This document shows positions 23,685-31,025 of a stretch of DNA of 64,000 nucleotides, piece by piece (the stretch's first letter is position 1; every line of letters starts with the position of its first letter). The stretch is from Paenibacillus sp. BJ-4. GTDB lineage: Bacteria > Bacillota > Bacilli > Paenibacillales > Paenibacillaceae. Under the pieces are notes generated by a model. The model made no database searches. It was not told where the DNA came from and saw only the letters and a program-made list of their open reading frames with translations. A program made the translations under genes and the position numbers. Location: assembly GCF_020404765.1 (NCBI RefSeq), contig NZ_JAIVEM010000071.1:124001-188000 (forward strand), written 5' to 3'.

Positions 23685-23796
23685 GCTTGTTACGTCTTTT
23701 ACGTATCCATCGGTAAACTTTCCGTGAACTAAACCATAGGCTTAGAATCGTTGAAATTACTTTCAGGATCATGTAAAACGCACCAAGTGCAGTCAT
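23668..23796 (-). CDS. 42-residue cationic membrane peptide, possible type I toxin
   Basis: The frame is open to 23868, but the ATG at 23796 has a perfect AAAGGAGGTGA eight bases upstream. The peptide has one hydrophobic helix (LGAFYMILKVISTILSLWF) and a strongly basic tail (RKVYRWIRKRRNKRKTHR). Such a layout is seen in type I toxins and other small membrane peptides. The coding end is covered by the 13-bp inverted repeat. No antisense RNA can be shown from sequence; function is unassigned. Confidence 0.6.
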   Translation of the reverse strand: MTALGAFYMILKVISTILSLWFSSRKVYRWIRKRRNKRKTHR

Positions 23797-23913
23797 GGCG
23801 TCAATCACCTCCTTTACAGAAGGCTGCGCCGTGACCCCACCCGTTGTCCAATCCAGATTATACCACAAGTCATCATGTCGGGGGCTTTTTTTATTTAAAA
23901 GAGCAGTGAGGCC

Positions 23914-24075
23914 TTATCCCTCCTGCTCTTTTGCTTGTGCAGTCATCCTATTTACCAACACGCTTACTGTACATTTCTCTTGCTCTGCCTTCTCTTGGAG
24001 CCATTCCAACAATTCCGGCTCAAAATAGATAGCCTCTCTAATCTTCTTATCTTTTTTCGGTGGTCTTCCAGCCAT
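23914..24075 (-). CDS. 53-residue ribbon-helix-helix protein
   Basis: Starts at an ATG behind CAGGAG. MAGRPPKKDKKIREAIYFEPELLEWLQEKAEQEKCTVSVLVNR is arranged as RHH (CopG/Arc) proteins: a basic arm, a short beta strand (REAIYFEP) and two helices with the turn Q-E-K-C-T-V-S. It probably binds DNA as a dimer. It lies between the two tiny membrane peptides. A GAGCAG/CTGCTC hairpin with a T-rich tail at about 23,895-23,935 serves as terminator. Confidence 0.75.
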   Translation of the reverse strand: MAGRPPKKDKKIREAIYFEPELLEWLQEKAEQEKCTVSVLVNRMTAQAKEQEG

Positions 24076-24199
24076 AAAATCACACTCCTGTTATGCAAAT
24101 TTTAAAGCATTTAAAATATTTTTGCAACACTCAATAAAACTATTTACAAAGCATTTTAAATGCTGTAAAATAGTAAATGTGAGGGGGGTGAGCAAAGCA

Positions 24200-24337
24200 A
24201 TGAAAGATTGGGTAAACCTTGTTACGGCAATCATCCAACTGGTTACAGCACTGGCTGTACTCAAAGTACACAACGCCAGCCGTAAAAAGGCAAAGAAAAA
24301 AGGAACCAATAAACGACGCGTGCGGCGCAGACGTTAA
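24200..24337 (+). CDS. 45-residue cationic membrane peptide
   Basis: ATG at 24200 behind GAGGGGGGTGA. A hydrophobic helix (WVNLVTAIIQLVTALAVL) precedes a tail made almost wholly of K and R (SRKKAKKKGTNKRRVRRRR). The design mirrors the 42-residue peptide on the other strand 400 bases away. A role as toxin, holin-like peptide or membrane signal is possible; nothing in sequence decides. Codons 15 bases upstream of the ATG are not conserved. Confidence 0.55.
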   Translation: MKDWVNLVTAIIQLVTALAVLKVHNASRKKAKKKGTNKRRVRRRR

Positions 24338-24441
24338 GGATTCCTTTATAGAGGGCGGCTTACACAGCGCCTTCTATCCCAATCTTAACATATAGGCTTT
24401 ATATATACAATTGGCGGCGGCCTTACGCGGGAGGGTTAGAA

Positions 24442-24750
24442 ATGAACAAGCTGACGCAAAACGATCTTGAATGGTTACAAGACATGGTTCGGCGCGGAGA
24501 AATGTCTGCTGATAGGGCAAATGTTGAAAAGGTACGTATGGCACGATTTGTGGTAGTGAAGAAGCTTCCTGCCGAAGTGCGTTCTGTGCTCAACGCTGCT
24601 GTTAAGGATGGAGAACTTGGTCATAAAAAGAAGGATGGACATAAACCAGAAGTTTATTATCATCCGAATTTCGAATATTTGGCTAATCAAGAGAGAGCGC
24701 TGATTGAAAAACAAACATTTGAGGTACTTTCGGGAGTTATTGCTAGGTAG
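24442..24750 (+). CDS. Hypothetical protein, 102 residues
   Basis: Not recognised. Predicted mostly helical: LTQNDLEWLQDMVRRGEMSADRANVEKVRMARF, then KKLPAEVRSVLNAAVKDGELGHKKKDGHKPEVYYHPNFEYLANQ and a final helix. The lysine/histidine-rich central loop and size fit a phage DNA- or RNA-associated protein. A GGGAGGG ribosome site is present. It opens a short plus-strand set of three genes ending at a terminator at 25,085. Confidence 0.6.
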   Translation: MNKLTQNDLEWLQDMVRRGEMSADRANVEKVRMARFVVVKKLPAEVRSVLNAAVKDGELGHKKKDGHKPEVYYHPNFEYLANQERALIEKQTFEVLSGVIAR

Positions 24751-24800
24751 GATGTTAATTGAAATAACGGGGCTTCGGCCCCTCTATAGGAGGTAATCAT

Positions 24801-24887
24801 ATGGAGACAGTGACAATGATTGTGGGCGTAGCTGCGTTGGTCGTATCGGGGATTGTGGCGGTTAAGGTCTGGAGGGATAAACGATGA
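24801..24887 (+). CDS. 28-residue single-span membrane peptide
   Basis: ATG preceded by ATAGGAGGTAATC, an excellent site. The peptide is one hydrophobic helix (VTMIVGVAALVVSGIVAVKVW) ending RDKR. Its TGA overlaps the next ATG, so expression is coupled. Unknown function. A GGGGCTTCGGCCCC hairpin precedes the ribosome site. Confidence 0.6.
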   Translation: METVTMIVGVAALVVSGIVAVKVWRDKR

Positions 24888-25042
24888 GTAATAACGCATG
24901 TCTTGGGTACATCATAGCAGCTCTGCGCCGACAAGGTTGGGATGATGATGAAATAAGAGAGGTTACACGCGCAGTGTATTTCGAGTTTGATTTCAAAACC
25001 CCTTCCGAGGCGGAGGAAATATACGCGCATCGGAATGATTAA
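24884..25042 (+). CDS. Hypothetical protein, 52 residues
   Basis: Starts by ATGA overlap with the 28-residue peptide. Sequence is YIIAALRRQGWDDDEIREVTRAVYFEF followed by an acidic segment. The helix-turn-helix-like first half and mixed charge fit a small phage regulator or partner of the membrane peptide. No family recognised. Confidence 0.55.
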   Translation: MSNNACLGYIIAALRRQGWDDDEIREVTRAVYFEFDFKTPSEAEEIYAHRND

Positions 25043-25046
25043 AGCA

Positions 25047-25086
25047 AAAGCTCTGCCGACCAATAAAGGTTAGCAGAGCTTTTTTG
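25047..25086 (+). terminator. Intrinsic terminator
   Basis: AAGCTCTGC pairs with GCAGAGCTT followed by a T-run, right after the 52-residue gene. It also separates the plus-strand set from the convergent pro-peptide genes. Confidence 0.85.
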
Positions 25087-25096
25087 ATATCTAAGT

Positions 25097-25211
25097 TTAA
25101 GCACCTCCAACGACATCCTGTAGTTGAATAACCTGATGACTATAGATTTGAAAGCCTACAAAAAACAAAAAACTAGTCGCGACAATCAAAACTGCCATTT
25201 TTTTTTAACAT
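25097..25211 (-). pseudogene. Second RRNPP pro-peptide, disrupted in a poly-A tract
   Basis: ATG at 25211 begins ATG TTA then A-rich; with nine A the frame stops after 12 codons, but with eight it would give M-L-K-K-M-A-V-L-I-V-A-T-S-F-L-F-F followed by ...QLQDVVGGA. That matches the intact neighbour in leader, length and C-terminus, and the upstream AAAGGTGTGG-ATG context is also duplicated. An internal ATG at 25198 could give a 33-residue product but has no ribosome site. Either a decayed, a phase-variable or a slippage-expressed gene. Confidence 0.75.
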
Positions 25212-25240
25212 TGTTCATCCACACCTTTTCAATAAGTTTT

Positions 25241-25363
25241 TTAAGCTCCTCCTACTGTATCTTGCGGTTGTATCATTGGATTATGACTATTCGTCTGAAC
25301 AGGTACAGTAACAATAAACAAAAAACTAGCCGCAATGATTAGAAAAGCTACTTTTTTCAACAT
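25241..25363 (-). CDS. RRNPP signalling pro-peptide (Phr/AimP-like), 40 residues
   Basis: Residues 1-5 are basic, 6-20 hydrophobic (AFLIIAASFLFIVTV, an export signal), and the tail is NSHNPMIQPQDTVGGA. It ends at the C-terminus in a Gly/Ala motif as Phr, AimP and Paenibacillus Alo peptides do; the mature signal is probably the last five to eight residues (such as DTVGGA). Its ATG lies 38 bases inside the receptor gene, the usual receptor-peptide overlap. The mature length is inference. Confidence 0.8.
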   Translation of the reverse strand: MLKKVAFLIIAASFLFIVTVPVQTNSHNPMIQPQDTVGGA

Positions 25364-26747
25364 TATCTAACCACACCCTTTCAATAAGATTTAGAAACTC
25401 TTCCTTGAACTCAGGAACTGCATGTTTTCTAAACTTCACGAAAAGCCCCAAACAGTTTATAAAATAAGTTTCATTATTTAGTGTATGCGCTTTTACCATT
25501 GAATACATCAAGTATTTAAAGCCATCACTGAACATACCACGATGTAAACAATAATAGGCCAATTCATAACCAAATCGTGCAAGCTGCTCTGGTATAACTT
25601 GCTTAGTATACATGTCAGATGATGGCTGTCCCTGTTGCACAAAAGAGTCAATAACCGTTTCAAAACGTTTAAGTATATCATTCACATCTAACTGATATCG
25701 GTTAGCCGCAAACATTACGTTCAACAGCTTAGTAACCATTTCTTTATCGGATTTATTGGTTGATGCAGCAATAAATTCAACATAATCCGTAAGCACACTT
25801 GTATTTCCAGACAAAAGCTTATATACGTAAGTATTACTCTCTGCCCAGTTCTTGAACAAGTTAACCCAGTGTCGAGTGTCTTCATCCGTCTCTTTGACCC
25901 AATCTAAATTAGCGTAGGCGTATGTATATTGTAAAGCTTGCTGATAATCGCCTTGGGCTTCACAGACACTGGCACACAACAGGTCGGCATAGGTGATGTA
26001 CACAAACATGGGACGACTTAACTTTTTCGCAGCATCATTGCGTTCTTGGTTCTTCTGTTGGTGTTTCCAAGTATATTGGATTTCCGCTTTAGCTCTCATT
26101 TTCCTTGCCATTTCATCAACCTTGTCCCACTTACGTAAAGACCTATACACGTTAGCCAAATCCTTTAACGCGTCAAGCTGGTCTATTTCATCTAGACGCT
26201 CAACAAAAGCCTCAAATACCGCTGCTGCCCTGCAATTTTGGTTTTGATCGTCTCCAACCTGAATCGTGAATATCCGATATTGACAGAGTGCCAAGCGTTC
26301 AGAATGTTGGTACTTCTCCACTTCTGCCACATTCTCATAGAGTATCAGTGCCGCTTCATGTTGACCCTGCGCGAATAGGTCTTCCGCAATCTCAAATAGT
26401 TTTGATGAATAGAGTGGATTATCCATAACGGCTCCTAGCACTTTACGGATCGTATCCAGCTTGTTCAACTTCACACAGCGATACAAAAATGGCTCAATTC
26501 GTCTCATATTCAGGGGTACGTCTAAGATGTAGTTTTCTACGAACAAGTCGTAAAAGTAACCTTCCGGTAAACCCATAGCCTTAGTAATGCAATCTAACTG
26601 GTTAATGGATATAGGCTTATTTCCTGACACAATGGCACTTACTGCTCCCCTATTCATGCCTGCAATTTGCCCAAATTGTGATAAGCTCAAACCTTCTTGT
26701 TGAAGGTAACTATCTAATTCCGTCCGAATCGTAGGTGTATGCTTCAT
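25326..26747 (-). CDS. RRNPP-family peptide receptor with HTH and TPR-like repeats
   Basis: A 473-residue protein. Residues about 8-62 are an XRE helix-turn-helix (LQQEGLSLSQFGQIAGMNRGAVSAIVSGNKPISINQLDCITKAMG). The rest is alpha-helical TPR-like (AALILYENVAEVEKYQHSERLALCQYRIFTIQ; LKDLANVYRSLRKWDKVDEMARKMRAKA; YADLLCASVCEAQGDYQQALQYTYAYANLDW). This is the RRNPP (Rap, NprR, PlcR, AimR) arrangement, and AloR receptors are reported in P. polymyxa. With a peptide gene overlapping its 3' end, a peptide-controlled transcription factor is very likely. A TTGACA promoter lies upstream. Confidence 0.87.
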   Translation of the reverse strand: MKHTPTIRTELDSYLQQEGLSLSQFGQIAGMNRGAVSAIVSGNKPISINQLDCITKAMGLPEGYFYDLFVENYILDVPLNMRRIEPFLYRCVKLNKLDTIRKVLGAVMDNPLYSSKLFEIAEDLFAQGQHEAALILYENVAEVEKYQHSERLALCQYRIFTIQVGDDQNQNCRAAAVFEAFVERLDEIDQLDALKDLANVYRSLRKWDKVDEMARKMRAKAEIQYTWKHQQKNQERNDAAKKLSRPMFVYITYADLLCASVCEAQGDYQQALQYTYAYANLDWVKETDEDTRHWVNLFKNWAESNTYVYKLLSGNTSVLTDYVEFIAASTNKSDKEMVTKLLNVMFAANRYQLDVNDILKRFETVIDSFVQQGQPSSDMYTKQVIPEQLARFGYELAYYCLHRGMFSDGFKYLMYSMVKAHTLNNETYFINCLGLFVKFRKHAVPEFKEEFLNLIERVWLDNVEKSSFSNHCG

Positions 26748-26800
26748 GTCATATCCACCCTTCGCATAAAAATTCCAAGATTTTTATATTCTTGCATTCT

Positions 26801-26829
26801 ATTGTTGTCCATAATTTAACAGTTGTCAA
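26801..26829 (-). promoter_or_regulatory. Predicted promoter of the RRNPP receptor gene
   Basis: On the minus strand TTGACA (26829-26824) and AACAAT (26806-26801) are separated by 17 bases. This AT-rich 270-base region, 26,748-27,018, is shared with the divergent secreted-protein gene and is the natural place for receptor binding. Confidence 0.55.
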
Positions 26830-27018
26830 TAACTTTTGTAACTTCTATTCATGTAATATTCTAATTATTTTTATTTTTGAATATTGTCGAATTTTGTGGG
26901 ATAAGTAGTTCCAAAGAGTCATTTTACAAATTATTCTAAAAAAATATCATAATTATTGGTATATATATGTTATAGTTCTATCGTTATATAAAATACACAA
27001 TGATAGGGAGAGATTAGG

Positions 27019-27564
27019 ATGAAGAGAATTTTTTCCGTCTTTGCTGCGTTGGTTTTATTGTTTACAATTGCGCCATTCGGTTTAGTGTCAGCACAAGAGA
27101 CAACAACACAAGCCAGCAGTAGTAGTATTTTACAGTCAAATAACCCTGCCACTGTTACCAGTGAGACTTATGGTAATGGAGAGATAAGTCTGCAAAAAGC
27201 AGACACTTATGTTGATCTGACTGTGCAGAAGTACGGAGGACTACTTGCTGAGTGGGACTATAAAAATTGGGGCAAGGTAATTACTAGGGTGAACTTAATA
27301 ATGACCTTAGAATACAGGGAAGATTTTTTACATGCTTGGAAAACAGTAGATACTGTAGTATATAATTATACTGGTGGTCTTGGTCCCGAAGAACATAATG
27401 AACGTACATTCTACCCAGATAAAAAAGGAACGTATAGAGTATTTTTGTCTGGTAATATATACCACAATTCAGGAGGAACTAATATCCAATTGTTTTCAGC
27501 AGCAAGAAGTTATGATCCGAAAATTATTATTTCCAATGATCCAGATAAAATTGAATTGAAATAA
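27019..27564 (+). CDS. Secreted protein of unknown function
   Basis: A 181-residue protein with a signal peptide (KRIFSVFAALVLLFTIAPFGLVSA, likely cut before QETTT), a Ser/Thr-rich linker, and a beta-rich C-terminal half. It is divergent from the RRNPP receptor and shares its control region, so it may be a target of the peptide signal. The GGGAGAG site is weakly placed. The fold near LTVQKYGGLLAEWDYKNWG and TYRVFLSGNIYH suggests an immunoglobulin-like secreted domain; no family is recognised. Confidence 0.65.
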   Translation: MKRIFSVFAALVLLFTIAPFGLVSAQETTTQASSSSILQSNNPATVTSETYGNGEISLQKADTYVDLTVQKYGGLLAEWDYKNWGKVITRVNLIMTLEYREDFLHAWKTVDTVVYNYTGGLGPEEHNERTFYPDKKGTYRVFLSGNIYHNSGGTNIQLFSAARSYDPKIIISNDPDKIELK

Positions 27565-27582
27565 ATATAAACTTTATAACTA

Positions 27583-27632
27583 ACAATGGTCAGGACATTA
27601 GGGATAATGTAATCCTGACCATTGTCATTTTG
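27583..27632 (+). terminator. Intrinsic terminator
   Basis: ACAATGGTCAGGA (27583-27595) pairs exactly with TCCTGACCATTGT (27613-27625), followed by a T-rich tail. It closes the secreted-protein gene. Confidence 0.85.
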
Positions 27633-27649
27633 TTGAAAGGGGATTTAAA

Positions 27650-27934
27650 ATGATTGATGCTGAGAAAGTAAGGGAGCGTAAGAAATTAAGATTAGATATA
27701 CTAGGAGAGCTATATCAGATTTGGTTTTCCGGAGAAGAAAATAATATGTTATTTGGCTCAAAAGAAGACATATATCAGAAAAGAAACACTGAACGACACT
27801 TAGCTTTCCATTTTATGTTTGAAATGGGGTTCATTCATATTTCGCCAATGGGCGGTAAAGGCATGGACGAAAAACTGTCGATAAGTATTACTGCAAAGGG
27901 TATAGATTTTTTAGAGTCTAACTTGGAAGAATAA
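27650..27934 (+). CDS. Small winged-helix-like hypothetical protein
   Basis: A 94-residue protein behind AAAGGGG. KKLRLDILGELYQIWFSGEENNMLFGSKEDIYQKRNTERHLAFHFMFEMGFIHISPMGGKGMDEKLSISITAKGIDFLESN fits a winged helix: helix, helix, beta wing, final I-T-x-x-G-I-D-F-L helix common in YjcQ-like proteins. A regulatory role in the accessory region is possible. Confidence 0.55.
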   Translation: MIDAEKVRERKKLRLDILGELYQIWFSGEENNMLFGSKEDIYQKRNTERHLAFHFMFEMGFIHISPMGGKGMDEKLSISITAKGIDFLESNLEE

Positions 27935-28092
27935 GAAAAAGGGGTGGAACCCATAGGGCTTGATTTTATGTTTTGTCGTAATTACAATTAAATTGAGTTG
28001 CCATACTCAGCGTAAAGATGCAGAAGCTTTCCTTTAATGGAGGGCTTTTTTACATATCAATTCTTTTGGTGTAAATCTATGTGAGCAATAAC

Positions 28093-28127
28093 AAAAAAAC
28101 ACCCCACCAGCTTAGCCAGTAGGGTGT
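28093..28127 (-). terminator. Intrinsic terminator of the 28.1-29.3 kb gene pair
   Basis: On the minus strand ACACCCTACTGGC pairs with GCTGGTGGGGTGT, followed by seven T. The stretch 27,935-28,146 holds no gene. Confidence 0.8.
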
Positions 28128-28146
28128 CACCGATGCTTTCGGATTA

Positions 28147-28734
28147 TTATCGAGTAAGCACAACTGTAATCACCATGCCTGCAATTCCTATGATAATAGC
28201 AACAGTTAAAGCAATTACTGTATTCCTTGTGGTTCTAGACTCATCCTTTACATCTTGAAAATCCTGTTTCAGATCAGTTTTAACCTCAGCAATCGCATTT
28301 AGAATACGTTCTTCTCGCTCGTTAGCTTCTTGCCGTAAGCGTCGATCCTGTTCCTTCATTTCTTCGCGATAACGTTGTTCACGTTCCTGGGCGTCTTTAT
28401 GATAACGGGCCTCGCGTTCTCTTGAGTCGCGTTCTATACGTTCAAGCAGCAATTTCGTCGAGTCGTCCATGTTATCACCAGCCTCCGCATTATTTTCTGT
28501 TGTTGTTGCAGTTTCATAGTTTCCTATTAGTATATCACGAATCCGTTGTTCTAGTAGGGAAAAACCTTTATTTTGAGGATGATGGTTCCTGACTTTTCCA
28601 TCTGTAATATCACTACTTAAGTATGGACTATACCGTTCCTCAGGCATATTTAACGGTTGTTTTTTTTCATTAGGAATCCCTATAGGAGCTTTACTGAACA
28701 AATCCACATCTTTAATGGCTATGGATTTACTCAT
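28147..28734 (-). CDS. Coiled-coil, tail-anchored membrane protein
   Basis: A 195-residue protein. Residues about 95-160 are a long charged coiled coil (heptads of E, R, K and Q such as REREARYHKDAQEREQRYREE); residues 170-192 are one transmembrane helix (VIALTVAIIIGIAGMVITVVL) at the very C-terminus. It resembles phage proteins placed at the inner membrane, such as XhlA-type and superinfection proteins. Its start overlaps the preceding gene by eight bases. Function unknown. Confidence 0.6.
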   Translation of the reverse strand: MSKSIAIKDVDLFSKAPIGIPNEKKQPLNMPEERYSPYLSSDITDGKVRNHHPQNKGFSLLEQRIRDILIGNYETATTTENNAEAGDNMDDSTKLLLERIERDSREREARYHKDAQEREQRYREEMKEQDRRLRQEANEREERILNAIAEVKTDLKQDFQDVKDESRTTRNTVIALTVAIIIGIAGMVITVVLTR

Positions 28735-29299
28735 GATTATTCGATAGAGCGGACTCCACTCCGCCTTTCAAGTAATTCAAAAAATTCTTTTTATACTCTT
28801 CATCAACATTTACAAACGATGCGTTCATCAAATTGAACATAAATTCGACGAAATAGGCGATTCCAACAGAATCGAGATCAAGATCAATGTATGATCTATC
28901 AGCTCTAAGTATTCTTACAATATTCGCATCTCCATTTAAAATTTCCAATTTGACCAAACTAAGCGGAGAATTATTGTACGACATAATAGATGCATGATAA
29001 TCGAACCCGAAGCTTTGATTTAAAGAAATATAAAAGGATTTGTTTTTCATCAAAAAAGAAGATATATCATCACCTAAATCACCACTTAATAATAATTCAA
29101 TTGCTCTTCCTGCTGGTGGTTGAAAAATCATATCTATTACGTCTGCTAACCTTTCATAATTGTTGTTAGGTCTGTTCAAAACCTTTTCAATTGTATTCCA
29201 TAAGAATAGTTTAGTGTTACTGTCACCATCAATAGCATCGTCTATGTATTTAAGACCTTTTTTTACGAGCTCTGCTGGATCTAGTTGTTGTTCCTCCAT
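28727..29299 (-). CDS. Hypothetical soluble protein paired with the tail-anchored protein
   Basis: A 190-residue protein with GGAGG before its ATG. The first half is helical (AELVKKGLKYIDDAIDGDSNTKLFLWNTIEKVLNRP), the second includes RILRADRSYIDLDLDSVGIAYFVEFMFNL. No conserved motif recognised. The eight-base overlap with the membrane gene suggests that the two products act together, perhaps as an exclusion or defence pair at the lysis-gene end; this is inference. Confidence 0.55.
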   Translation of the reverse strand: MEEQQLDPAELVKKGLKYIDDAIDGDSNTKLFLWNTIEKVLNRPNNNYERLADVIDMIFQPPAGRAIELLLSGDLGDDISSFLMKNKSFYISLNQSFGFDYHASIMSYNNSPLSLVKLEILNGDANIVRILRADRSYIDLDLDSVGIAYFVEFMFNLMNASFVNVDEEYKKNFLNYLKGGVESALSNNHE

Positions 29300-29462
29300 T
29301 GTTTCTACCTCCTAAATATTGCCGTTTCTTGAATTATAACAGATCATTTGAAAAAATCTATAATCTCTTCTCTTTCGACCGATATTAATTGATTACCACA
29401 ACTGCAGTAAACTCTATCAATAATATAGGCAAATTTTCAGCCGGTTTAACAACCAAGGAAAC

Positions 29463-29494
29463 AAAAAAAGCCCCACCAGCCGAAGCCAGCAGGG
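29463..29494 (-). terminator. Terminator at the end of the late operon
   Basis: CCCTGCTGGC pairs with GCTGGTGGGG around TTCG on the minus strand, then seven T. It ends the late transcript after the holin gene; 29,300-29,529 holds no gene. Confidence 0.85.
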
Positions 29495-29529
29495 TAGTTG
29501 ATTACTTTGTAACTGTAGCCGTATTAGTC

Positions 29530-30087
29530 TTATTCAGCAGCAGGCGCTTGTACCGATTCTGCTGGTGCCGGAATAGGCTCAGGTTCAGTCTGCGCCTGAG
29601 TAGAAATAGTATTTGATACCTCCGCCGTAGCTTGAGCCAAGAAATCATTCAACTTTGCAGCCAGACCAGATACAGCTTCCTTAGCTGCTGCCTGTGTTAC
29701 CTCTTCACTCGGCTGCGCTTCGGTAGCCAGAACCGTCTTTGTCTTAGCCTTATATTCCAGATATGCCTTCTCAATCGCTGCCTGCAACTCCGTAGACGAT
29801 ACTACAATACCCTGTTCCGTCAATCGCAAGGATGCATACTGCAAGGCCTCTTGCATCTTGCGAACCCCGCCAACATCTTTAAATGTAGTCTGAGCAAGCG
29901 CAAATGCCTCCCCTGCTACTTTATGAATTACCTCGCGCTGTGCAGCTGTTGTACGTGCATCTAACCAAGCATTAGCCTTATTCTTAAGTGTATTAATCCC
30001 TGCCAAAGCAAAGGTCACCAGTACACCTACAATGGCTGTGACAATGGTATTAATAGCTGGTTGAATTGTTTCGATTACATTTTGCAT
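29530..30087 (-). CDS. Phage holin, LLH family
   Basis: A 185-residue protein with an N-terminal membrane helix (INTIVTAIVGVLVTFALAGINTL), a middle helical domain (ANAWLDARTTAAQREVIHKVAGEAFALAQ, typical of the LL-H holin family) and an Ala/Pro/Glu-rich C-terminal tail. Holins open the membrane to let endolysin reach peptidoglycan. It is the last gene of the late operon, directly following the amidase gene in transcription order. GGGGG precedes the ATG. Confidence 0.8.
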   Translation of the reverse strand: MQNVIETIQPAINTIVTAIVGVLVTFALAGINTLKNKANAWLDARTTAAQREVIHKVAGEAFALAQTTFKDVGGVRKMQEALQYASLRLTEQGIVVSSTELQAAIEKAYLEYKAKTKTVLATEAQPSEEVTQAAAKEAVSGLAAKLNDFLAQATAEVSNTISTQAQTEPEPIPAPAESVQAPAAE

Positions 30088-30101
30088 ATAAAATCCCCCT
30101 A

Positions 30102-31022
30102 TTATTGTTTGGGCAGACCTGCGGCAGAACGCAGGTAATTAGCCAGATTGTTATAGTGTTGCATTTGTTCCTTGTCGCCCGCCTGCTTTGCTTTAAACCA
30201 AGCTGGTTGGAGCCACCGGAAGATAATCTCTTGTGCATTGGATTTAAACAGCTTCACAGCTCCGGCAAGAGGCAGGTTCTTTTCGTTCAGCCCGGCCGCT
30301 GCCCGAAGGTTATTGGCAAGGTTATGAAAATGTGTCTTGCCCACATCGTCTCCTGCCTTTTGGCTTGCGAACCAAGCTGGAGATACATAGTTGTCAATAA
30401 GCGACTGAGCTATATAAACAGGTAACGGCGTAAAGTCCAGCGCAGCAAGAGCCACGGTAGTGCCTTTAAGCTCTGTTTCCACGTCCTGCACTAAATCCTT
30501 TAGCGTCTTACCAATCGTAGCTAGCGCTTGGTCTACGTCCCTCTTACGCGCTGGATCAAGCTGCTTATGGCTTGGTATGTGCGTTCGTGGGTTAATGCCC
30601 CACTTGTTACAGCAGTAAGCTAGATACCATACAAAGCGTTTGTAAGCCTCTAACGTGTCGATCTTGCCACCGAAGCATAGTTCTATTCCAAGGGCAATGT
30701 CGTTCGCGTCGTCACCAAAGCGCTCGTTATCTGTGGTGACGTTGTACAGGACGTGCCATGCCTTTTCTGCTGGATCGGGTCCAGTACCAGCCGGAATTAT
30801 CTCAAGAATCTTTTTGTCGTCTATGAACGTCTGTGCTGAAGCAGAACGATCTACCAGCCCATTGAAATAGGTGTAATGGTTATCCGCTGACGCTCCTGGA
30901 TTACCTGTATCGTGCGCAACTAAAAAGACCGGATTCCCGCTTATTAGGCGAGTACCCGGTCTTACGTTATGGCGCTTGTTTATGTAGCGCCGTTCTATCG
31001 TGTATTTGGTTTGATTAAACAA
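30102..31022 (-). CDS. N-acetylmuramoyl-L-alanine amidase (endolysin)
   Basis: A 306-residue protein. The N-terminal amidase_2 domain has FLVAHDTGNPGASADNH near residue 32 (zinc His), KAWHVLYN near 86 and IPSHKQLDPARKRDV near 150 (second His and the Lys/Asp pair). Residues about 210-306 contain two copies of a wall-binding-like unit, PAWFASQKAGD...HNLANNLRAAAGL and PAWFKAKQAGD...NNLANYLRSAAGL. Start is TTG with GGGGG upstream. It lyses the host cell at the end of the cycle. Confidence 0.9.
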   Translation of the reverse strand: MFNQTKYTIERRYINKRHNVRPGTRLISGNPVFLVAHDTGNPGASADNHYTYFNGLVDRSASAQTFIDDKKILEIIPAGTGPDPAEKAWHVLYNVTTDNERFGDDANDIALGIELCFGGKIDTLEAYKRFVWYLAYCCNKWGINPRTHIPSHKQLDPARKRDVDQALATIGKTLKDLVQDVETELKGTTVALAALDFTPLPVYIAQSLIDNYVSPAWFASQKAGDDVGKTHFHNLANNLRAAAGLNEKNLPLAGAVKLFKSNAQEIIFRWLQPAWFKAKQAGDKEQMQHYNNLANYLRSAAGLPKQ

Positions 31023-31025
31023 GTA

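Noticed and set aside
23797..23868. Longer start for the 42-residue membrane peptide
   Set aside because: The perfect AAAGGAGGTGA is located to serve the ATG at 23796.
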